48,072 bases of DNA, from assembly GCA_024226555.1 (NCBI GenBank), contig JAAELO010000358.1:1-48072 (forward strand), written 5' to 3'. Each line of letters starts with the position of its first letter. The stretch's first letter is position 1. Shown in pieces: positions 42,443-48,072 of this stretch. Source of the DNA: Desulfobacterales bacterium. Its GTDB lineage: Bacteria > Desulfobacterota > Desulfobacteria > Desulfobacterales > JAAELO01. Made by a program: the position numbers and the translations under genes. The notes under the pieces were generated by a model. The model was not told the DNA's origin and did no database searches. It saw only the letters and a program-made list of their open reading frames with translations.

Positions 42443-43789
42443 ATGAATATTCTGATAGTAGATCAAAACCGTGCTGACAGGAAAAATATATGTGGAATTC
42501 TCGAAAACTGGGGATACCATATCGATATTGCCCATGATACTAATGAAGCCCTTGAAAAAATAGGTAGTGATACTTTCTTCATAATTGTAGATCATGAAAC
42601 CCCAGGATTAAATCCCCTTGTATTTTTAAAATCTTCAATACAGAAAAACAGTGAAGCAAAAATCCTTTTTACATCCCAGACTGCATCGGTTGAAAATGCT
42701 GTAAATGCTGTTAAAAGCGGAGCTCTTGACTATATTGTAAAACCTGTTGAAGAGGATTATTTAAGATTAACAATCGATAAAATTCAGCAGGATAAAGCAC
42801 CAATTAAAAAAACAGTTCAAAAGAAAAAAACCAAAATCATCACAAATGATCCAAAGATGAAACAGATTCTTGACATGATCAGACAGGTTGCTGATAGTTC
42901 TGCATCCATAATGGTTCAGGGGGAAAGTGGTACCGGTAAAGAGTTGGTAGCAAGATATATTCATGAAAACAGTAACAGAAACCAAAAGCCTTTTGTAGCC
43001 GTAAACTGTGCGGCTTTACCTGAATCACTTCTTGAAAGTGAACTGTTTGGACATGAAAAAGGAGCTTTTACCGGAGCAATTTCAAGAAAAGCAGGAAAAT
43101 TTGAACTTGCAAACGGCGGTACACTTCTACTGGACGAGATTACAGAGATGCAGATAGGGCTGCAATCAAAACTTCTTCGTGTAATTCAGGAAAGAGAGGT
43201 GGACAGAGTCGGTGGAACATCTCCTATTAGTGTTGATATCAGAATTATTGCAACAACCAACAGGGATATCAAATCATACATAAAAGAGGGCGAGTTTAGA
43301 GAAGACCTTTATTACAGACTGAATGTCATACCTGTACATATACCCTCTCTTAAAGAGCGCTTTTCAGACATCCCCATACTCATTGAGCATTTTATAAAGA
43401 AATTCAACGAATTAGATGGAAGGAATGTCAAAACTTTGACAGACTCAGCTCTTAATTTGTTAAAGGGTTTTCCATTCAAGGGTAATGTACGTGAAATGGA
43501 GAATATAATCCATCGGGCAGTTCTTTTGTGCTCGGGAGATAAAATAGAGAAAAAAGATCTTTTACTGGAAAATGGAGTTGCAACTGAAGGTTCTATTATG
43601 GAAAATCGGGCTGAAAATTCTTCAACTAACGAGGAATTTTTGACAGGTCCTCTTAAAGAAGTTGAGAAAAAAATGATATTTCATACACTTGGGAAAACTG
43701 AAGGTAACAGAACCCATGCTGCTAAAATCCTTGGTATTAGTGTTAGAACTTTACGTAATAAATTGAACGAATACAAATCCAATCAGTAA
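42443..43789 (+). CDS. NtrC/FleR-type sigma-54 response regulator
   Basis: A 448-residue protein with receiver (1-118), AAA+ core (about 130-365; Walker A GESGTGKE at 160-167, GAFTGA at 207-212, LLLDEITEM) and a Fis-type helix-turn-helix (about 415-445, NRTHAAKILGISVRTLRNKL). In the receiver the phosphorylation Asp50 (IIVDHETPG), Thr77 and Lys100 are present, but one of the two Mg-binding acids is Gln8 (VDQN), which is unusual. It lies 80 bp upstream of flgB, whose promoter is a sigma-54 type, so it is very probably the activator of this flagellar operon, like FleR/FlrC/FlgR. The cognate kinase is not in the window. Confidence 0.92.
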   Translation: MNILIVDQNRADRKNICGILENWGYHIDIAHDTNEALEKIGSDTFFIIVDHETPGLNPLVFLKSSIQKNSEAKILFTSQTASVENAVNAVKSGALDYIVKPVEEDYLRLTIDKIQQDKAPIKKTVQKKKTKIITNDPKMKQILDMIRQVADSSASIMVQGESGTGKELVARYIHENSNRNQKPFVAVNCAALPESLLESELFGHEKGAFTGAISRKAGKFELANGGTLLLDEITEMQIGLQSKLLRVIQEREVDRVGGTSPISVDIRIIATTNRDIKSYIKEGEFREDLYYRLNVIPVHIPSLKERFSDIPILIEHFIKKFNELDGRNVKTLTDSALNLLKGFPFKGNVREMENIIHRAVLLCSGDKIEKKDLLLENGVATEGSIMENRAENSSTNEEFLTGPLKEVEKKMIFHTLGKTEGNRTHAAKILGISVRTLRNKLNEYKSNQ

Positions 43790-43809
43790 TAATCCCACAA
43801 TTAAAAAAC

Positions 43810-43823
43810 GGCATGTAATTTGC
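43810..43823 (+). promoter_or_regulatory. Sigma-54 promoter of the flgB operon
   Basis: GGCATG, TAAT, TTGC gives GG at 43810-43811 and GC at 43822-43823 with exactly 10 bp between, as sigma-54 needs for -24/-12. It lies between the FleR-type regulator gene and flgB, 46 bp before the flgB start. Confidence 0.75.
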
Positions 43824-43869
43824 ATTAGTTTCTTCTAAAGAAAAATTTTATAAATTTAGGAGAACTATA

Positions 43870-44268
43870 ATGGCTGATAATTTTCTCTTCAACAATACAT
43901 ACAGTATGCTTGGAAAATCCATGGACATCTCAACAAAGAGACACTCTATGATTTCAAGTAACTTAGCTAATATGGACACTATCGGTTACAAGTCCAAAGA
44001 TATTGACTTTCAAAAGGCTTTGAAAGTTGAGATGGAAAAAACCGGAGGACTTTCTGTAACAGATAAGAAACACTTTGATGTGGGTGTGAATAATCCCCTT
44101 GAAGGTGAATTCCGGGAAAACGATGATCCATATAATATAGATCCTGTAAATATAGATACTGAAATGAATAATCTAATTGAAAACAACATTAAATTTAAAA
44201 GTAATGTTGAGATGATGTTAAGAAAAGTTGGTATTTTAAGACATGCGATAGCTGAAGGAGGTAGATAA
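43870..44268 (+). CDS. flgB: Flagellar basal body rod protein FlgB
   Basis: A 132-residue proximal rod protein. The N-terminal motif (KRHSMISSNLANMDTIGYKS) is the flagellar rod/hook signature and IDTEMNNLIENNIKFKSNVEMM is the C-terminal helix. It is exported without a signal peptide by the flagellar type III system. TAGGAG precedes the ATG. Its stop overlaps the flgC start by one base. First gene of the operon under the sigma-54 promoter. Confidence 0.95.
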   Translation: MADNFLFNNTYSMLGKSMDISTKRHSMISSNLANMDTIGYKSKDIDFQKALKVEMEKTGGLSVTDKKHFDVGVNNPLEGEFRENDDPYNIDPVNIDTEMNNLIENNIKFKSNVEMMLRKVGILRHAIAEGGR

Positions 44269-44699
44269 TGAATTTACTTAACTCACTTAAATTGAGTGGC
44301 ACCGCATTAGCCTCCCATAGAACCAAAATGAACGTTATATCAGAAAACCTTGCCAATACAGAAACCACACGAACTGCAGATGGTGGTCCGTATAGAAGAA
44401 AAATGGTGGTTTTCCAGGAAAAAAACATGTCTTTTCAGGAAACTTTGGATAATGAACATGATAAAATGACTGGTGTTGAAGTTTCTGAGATTGTAAAATC
44501 ACAGGAAGATTTCAGGCTGGTTTATAATCCAAGTCATCCTGATGCTGATCCAAAAACCGGATATGTTAAAATGCCAAATGTGAATCCTCTTACTGAGGTT
44601 GCAGATATGATGGTAGCAAGAAGATCGTTTGACGCAAGTGTTACTGCAATATCAAACACGAAAAGTATGATAATGAAGGCCCTTGAGATAGGAAAATAA
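44268..44699 (+). CDS. flgC: Flagellar basal body rod protein FlgC
   Basis: A 143-residue proximal rod protein. The rod signature is HRTKMNVISENLANTETTRT near the N-terminus; GYVKMPNVNPLTEVADMMVA and RSFDASVTAISNTKSM form the conserved end. It assembles with FlgB and FliE above the MS ring. It is translationally coupled to flgB by the TAATG overlap. Confidence 0.96.
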   Translation: MNLLNSLKLSGTALASHRTKMNVISENLANTETTRTADGGPYRRKMVVFQEKNMSFQETLDNEHDKMTGVEVSEIVKSQEDFRLVYNPSHPDADPKTGYVKMPNVNPLTEVADMMVARRSFDASVTAISNTKSMIMKALEIGK

Positions 44700-44729
44700 T
44701 ATAAATCCGATTTTTAGGATGGAGAAACT

Positions 44730-45017
44730 ATGAAAATAAATTCCGATATATCAAAACTTGCAGGATTAGATAAACAAAGCGAAAAGGTTTCACAAAGTGG
44801 ACCAAGTTTCAGCCAGAGAATGAAATCTGCTGTTTTAGAAGTAAACAACAAGCAACACTTTGCAGACAAATCTATTGAAAACGTAATTCAAAATAAAACT
44901 GGTATCCATGAAGGAATGCTTGCAATTCAGGAAGCAGATATCTCTTTCAGGTTACTGGTTCAGGTTAGAGCTAAAGCTATGGAAGCTTATAAAGAAATTA
45001 TGCATATGCCTGTGTAG
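44730..45017 (+). CDS. fliE: Flagellar hook-basal body protein FliE
   Basis: A 95-residue FliE, a usual length. The conserved C-terminal half (GIHEGMLAIQEADISFRLLV, then RAKAMEAYKEIMHMPV) is clear; the N-terminal part is variable as in other FliE. It links the MS ring to the rod and is the first exported flagellar protein. GGATGGAG lies before the ATG. Confidence 0.95.
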   Translation: MKINSDISKLAGLDKQSEKVSQSGPSFSQRMKSAVLEVNNKQHFADKSIENVIQNKTGIHEGMLAIQEADISFRLLVQVRAKAMEAYKEIMHMPV

Positions 45018-45077
45018 TCATCATAATCTTTAGCATTATGAAAGTAATTAATTTAAAAACTATAAAAAGATTAAGAT

Positions 45078-46637
45078 ATGGACAATCCAGCTGACCAAAT
45101 ATTGAGTATAATAAAAAAAATGCCAACATCCCGTAAGATAATTATGGGAGCAATTGTGCTGCTTGTGATTTTAGCTTTTTCAAGTATGTTTTTTATAAAT
45201 AATAAAAAATCCTACAAGCCATTATACAGAGACCTTACAACTGAAGATGCAGCAGCAATAGTCGAAGAATTAAAGAAAAATAAAGTTGGTTATGAGTTTT
45301 CAGATAATGGAACTACACTTTCAGTTTCATCTGACCAGGTCTATGATGCCAGATTACAACTTGCATCTGCCGGTCTTCCAAAAGGCTCAGGAGTAGGATT
45401 TGAGATATTTGATAAAACCGATTTTGGTACCACAGAGTTTGTTCAGAAACTGAATCTTCAAAGAGCAATTCAGGGTGAACTTTCAAGAACAATAAAAGAA
45501 TTTGATGAAGTACTTGATGCAAGAGTCATGATTGTTATGCCCAAGGACTCGGTTTTTGTTGAAGAAGCAAAACCACCATCAGCATCAGTTCTTTTAAGAT
45601 TAAGATCAAAACTTTCAAAATCCAAAATTCAAGCTGTATTACATTTGGTTTCAAGTTCCATTGAGTCTCTGACTCCTGACCTTGTATCCATAGTAGATAC
45701 AGCTGGTAACGTACTTTCAAAAGGAACTCCGGATGATGAATCTGAAGTTCTTGCAAATACCCAACTTGAATATAAAAAAACCTTCGAGCGAGATAAAACT
45801 AACAGAATCCAGTCCATGCTGGAAAAAATTGTTGGTGAAGGAAAAGCAATTGTCAGGGTTTCAGCCGATATGGACTTTAGCCAGGTTGATACAAGTGAAG
45901 AGAGATACGACCCGGATGGTCAGGTTGTTCGAAGCAGACAAAATACATCCGATAGAACAAGTAAGAAAAATCAGGTTGGAAAAGTATCCACTGTTAATCC
46001 TGTTGTACCACCAGGCAACAGACAAAGAGAAATTTCAGAGGAAAGAGATCGTAAAAATGATACTGTAAATTACGAAATAAACAAGACTTTAATAAGAACC
46101 AAAAAACCACTTGCCCTTGTAACAAAACTTTCTGTTGCTGCGGTTTTAGATGGAACTTATACATACGAAAAAGATGAAACAACAGGTAAAAAGAAGAGAA
46201 TTTACCACCCAAGAACACCAGCTGAAATAGAAAATTTCCAGAAAATTGTACAAAATGCGATGGGTTATAGTGCTGACCGTGAAGATCAGATCACTGTTGA
46301 ATCATTTGCTTTTTCTATTATTGATGAAGATCTTTTTGAAGAAGAGGGATTTAGCTGGAGCGACTTTAAAAAAGAGTATGGTCAGGCAGTAATAAACATA
46401 TTCCTTGTAATTTGTCTCTTCCTTTTCGTAGTTAGACCAATTATTAAAACAATAAGAGAAATTTACGAACCAGTTGAAGAGCTTGATATTCCGATTGCAG
46501 AAGAGGAAGATATCATTATTGAAGAGCCACCTAAACCGAAGATGATGTCACTGCAAGAGAAAGCGATTGCCGCGGCAAGGACAGATATTGATAAGACTGC
46601 TAATATTCTTAGAGGATGGATTTCAGAGGCATTATAA
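45078..46637 (+). CDS. fliF: Flagellar MS-ring protein FliF
   Basis: A 519-residue FliF. Transmembrane segments at about 21-43 and 435-455 enclose the periplasmic ring-building motifs: YKPLYRDLTTEDAAAIVEEL, KGSGVGFEIFDKTDFGTTEF, QRAIQGELSRTI and ARVMIVMPKDSVF. The C-terminal cytoplasmic tail, which holds the FliG-binding part, is Glu/Pro-rich. It makes the MS ring in the inner membrane. Its stop is immediately followed by the fliG ATG. Confidence 0.96.
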   Translation: MDNPADQILSIIKKMPTSRKIIMGAIVLLVILAFSSMFFINNKKSYKPLYRDLTTEDAAAIVEELKKNKVGYEFSDNGTTLSVSSDQVYDARLQLASAGLPKGSGVGFEIFDKTDFGTTEFVQKLNLQRAIQGELSRTIKEFDEVLDARVMIVMPKDSVFVEEAKPPSASVLLRLRSKLSKSKIQAVLHLVSSSIESLTPDLVSIVDTAGNVLSKGTPDDESEVLANTQLEYKKTFERDKTNRIQSMLEKIVGEGKAIVRVSADMDFSQVDTSEERYDPDGQVVRSRQNTSDRTSKKNQVGKVSTVNPVVPPGNRQREISEERDRKNDTVNYEINKTLIRTKKPLALVTKLSVAAVLDGTYTYEKDETTGKKKRIYHPRTPAEIENFQKIVQNAMGYSADREDQITVESFAFSIIDEDLFEEEGFSWSDFKKEYGQAVINIFLVICLFLFVVRPIIKTIREIYEPVEELDIPIAEEEDIIIEEPPKPKMMSLQEKAIAAARTDIDKTANILRGWISEAL

Positions 46638-47675
46638 ATGGTTGATGTAGGAGCTAAAACAAAAAGTAAACCGAAGTCGAAGATACTCTCCGGCCCAAAA
46701 AAGGCAGCGATATTCCTTCTTACTATGGGTGAAGAGTTTGCATCAGAGATTTTCAAAACTATGACAGAGAGCGAGATCAAAAGAGTTGCAACAGCAATGG
46801 CTCAAATCGATAACATCTCTCCTGAAGATATCGATAAAGTTGCTGAAGATTTTCTTGATAACTTTGAAGGTCAGGCAAGACTTGTTGTTGAAGGAGAATC
46901 CTTCCTTAAATCTGTTATTGGTAAAACACTCAGTACTGAAGAAGCGAACAAGATCCTTATGGATCTTGAAGATAGAAAAAGAGATAAACCATTTATCTGG
47001 AGTAGGGATGTAAATGTTAACACGCTTTCAGCAGCTCTTGCACAGGAGCACCCCCAGACAATTGCCATGGTTCTTGCACATCTGCCACCTGAAGTTGCAT
47101 CAGAAGTTATGACAGGTATCCCTGAAGAGCGAATTGGTGATATCTCCATGCGTGTTGCTCAGTTAGGTCAGGTTCCTGAAGAGATTGTACGTGATGTTGA
47201 TGATGCCCTTAGAACTGAACTTAGAACACTTGGTAGTTCAAGTGGTAAGGTTGGAGGCCTTCAGGTTCTTGTTGATATTCTTAATGGTGTTGATAAATCA
47301 ACTGAAGATTCTATCATGGAATATATCGAAGATGAACATGCTGATATGGCAACTGAAATCAGAGAGATGATGTTTGTATTTGAAGATCTCATTAATATAG
47401 ATGACAGAGGTATGAGAGAAGTACTCAAAAAGGTTGAAGGACAGCAACTCACACTTGCACTTAAAACAGCAAGTGATGATATGAAAAATAAGATTTTGGG
47501 CAACCTTTCACAGAGGGCTTCCGAGATGCTTCTTGAAGACCTTGATGTTATGGGCCCTGTTAAACTTTCAGAGGTTGAAGATGCTCAGCAGGAAATCGTC
47601 AGGGCTGCTAAGGAACTTGAAGCTGATGGAACGATAGTACTTGGCGGAAAGGGTAAGGACGATATCCTTGTCTAA
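46638..47675 (+). CDS. fliG: Flagellar motor switch protein FliG
   Basis: A 345-residue FliG, full length. The N-terminal FliF-binding part (KKAAIFLLTMGEEFASEIFK), the middle EHPQTIAMVLAHLPPEVASE with the EHPQ motif, and the C-terminal torque domain with the charged helix (DDRGMREVLKKVEGQQLTLA) are all present. It couples stator force to rotor turning and sets direction with FliM. It directly follows fliF without a gap, and fliH overlaps its end. Confidence 0.97.
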   Translation: MVDVGAKTKSKPKSKILSGPKKAAIFLLTMGEEFASEIFKTMTESEIKRVATAMAQIDNISPEDIDKVAEDFLDNFEGQARLVVEGESFLKSVIGKTLSTEEANKILMDLEDRKRDKPFIWSRDVNVNTLSAALAQEHPQTIAMVLAHLPPEVASEVMTGIPEERIGDISMRVAQLGQVPEEIVRDVDDALRTELRTLGSSSGKVGGLQVLVDILNGVDKSTEDSIMEYIEDEHADMATEIREMMFVFEDLINIDDRGMREVLKKVEGQQLTLALKTASDDMKNKILGNLSQRASEMLLEDLDVMGPVKLSEVEDAQQEIVRAAKELEADGTIVLGGKGKDDILV

Positions 47676-48072
47676 TGATGATGATTTTATACCATTTAGT
47701 ATTACGAAAGCTGAGAATGTTGCTTTTAAGGCGATTCATAAAAGAAAGCCTGTAGAAAGAGGGGCGGAGTTTTACGATCTACTTGAAAAGTCAGGTATTA
47801 AGAGAAGAAAAAAACTTGAACCCAGTCCTTTGTACTCATCAGGTAAAGACCCGGATGAACTTGATGAAGCGGAAATGTTAGAAAAGGAAAAAAAAGAAGA
47901 GATAAAAGCCCTTAAGAATGAAAGAAATGCGCTGGACAATGAAGCTGAAGGGATCAAAAAAGAAGCACATGATCAGGGTTTTGAAGAGGGCAAAAAAGAG
48001 GGTTATGAAGAGGGCTTAAAGCAAGCAGGAGAAGATCTAGAAAAATTTAAAAAAATATTAAATGATGTTGAA
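47668..48072 (+). CDS. fliH: Flagellar assembly protein FliH, cut by the window end
   Basis: An open frame of 135 codons that runs off the window. TTG 47668 is used because AAGGA lies 9 bp upstream and the frame overlaps the fliG stop by 8 bp, as in many fli operons. The N-terminal part is variable; residues about 70-110 are Lys/Glu-rich coiled coil, followed by the FliH signature EAHDQGFEEGKKEGYEEGLK. FliH holds the export ATPase FliI. The conserved C-terminal domain is outside the window. It fits the usual order flgB-flgC-fliE-fliF-fliG-fliH. Confidence 0.88.
   Translation, partial: MSNDDDFIPFSITKAENVAFKAIHKRKPVERGAEFYDLLEKSGIKRRKKLEPSPLYSSGKDPDELDEAEMLEKEKKEEIKALKNERNALDNEAEGIKKEAHDQGFEEGKKEGYEEGLKQAGEDLEKFKKILNDVE

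Overview
The window is AT-rich chromosomal DNA (about one third G+C, judged by eye) from a motile, Gram-negative, anaerobic-living bacterium. Signs of the outer membrane and periplasm are many signal peptides, a lipobox, FliF/FlgB/FlgC and an AMIN/TPR envelope protein. Anaerobic life is suggested by a class III ribonucleotide reductase with its radical-SAM activase, a giant 2-hydroxyacyl-CoA dehydratase activase and a C_GCAxxG_C_C redox protein. Sigma-54 and sigma-28 promoter motifs and NtrC-type activators suit a Desulfobacterota-like or other deep diderm lineage, but the species cannot be fixed from this sequence.

Layout. 0.3-3.2 kb: GNAT acetyltransferase, long radical-SAM/SPASM enzyme and an overlapping small protein with a Gly/Ser tail and nine consecutive Asn. 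This looks like a peptide-modification (RiPP-like) cassette and is the best candidate for an undescribed system. Just beyond it, on the minus strand, lies a Cys-rich mini-protein whose start is out of frame across three 7-bp repeats. 3.8-15.4 kb: accessory metabolism and binding proteins (alpha/beta hydrolase, solute-binding proteins, hotdog thioesterase, 1406-residue activase/dehydratase, GlxA-type regulator, NAD(P)-binding protein, a 5'-truncated Ada-like metal-binding protein, an NTF2-like protein, two tandem solute-binding paralogues). 15.6-19.5 kb: a minus-strand VWA protein / histidine kinase / response regulator operon. 19.8-27.3 kb: lipoprotein, membrane-anchored tandem beta-sandwich protein, DUF1992, DUF3010, C_GCAxxG_C_C, LysR, SGNH hydrolase, diguanylate cyclase.

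27.7-35.2 kb is a housekeeping part: proC, ccdA-like, thioredoxin-like, a small membrane protein, nrdD, nrdG and minCDE. From 35.2 kb to the end is a motility/signalling block: HD-GYP response regulator, PilZ, CheX, CheY, a receiver-less sigma-54 activator, AMIN/TPR protein, NtrC/FleR-type regulator and then flgB-flgC-fliE-fliF-fliG-fliH (fliH cut by the window end). A good sigma-28 motif precedes the AMIN/TPR gene and a good sigma-54 motif precedes flgB, which suggests the usual flagellar hierarchy.

Superimposed on the window is a family of dispersed inverted-repeat elements, mostly 100-260 bp, with GGGAAYCTCTAATAA ends. There are at least nine full or nearly full copies plus fragments, in both orientations, and three copies have exact 4-bp target duplications. 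No transposase is present, so they look like non-autonomous MITEs. They lie between genes, and one fragment appears to have removed the 5' end of a gene. No tRNA, rRNA or CRISPR array was seen.
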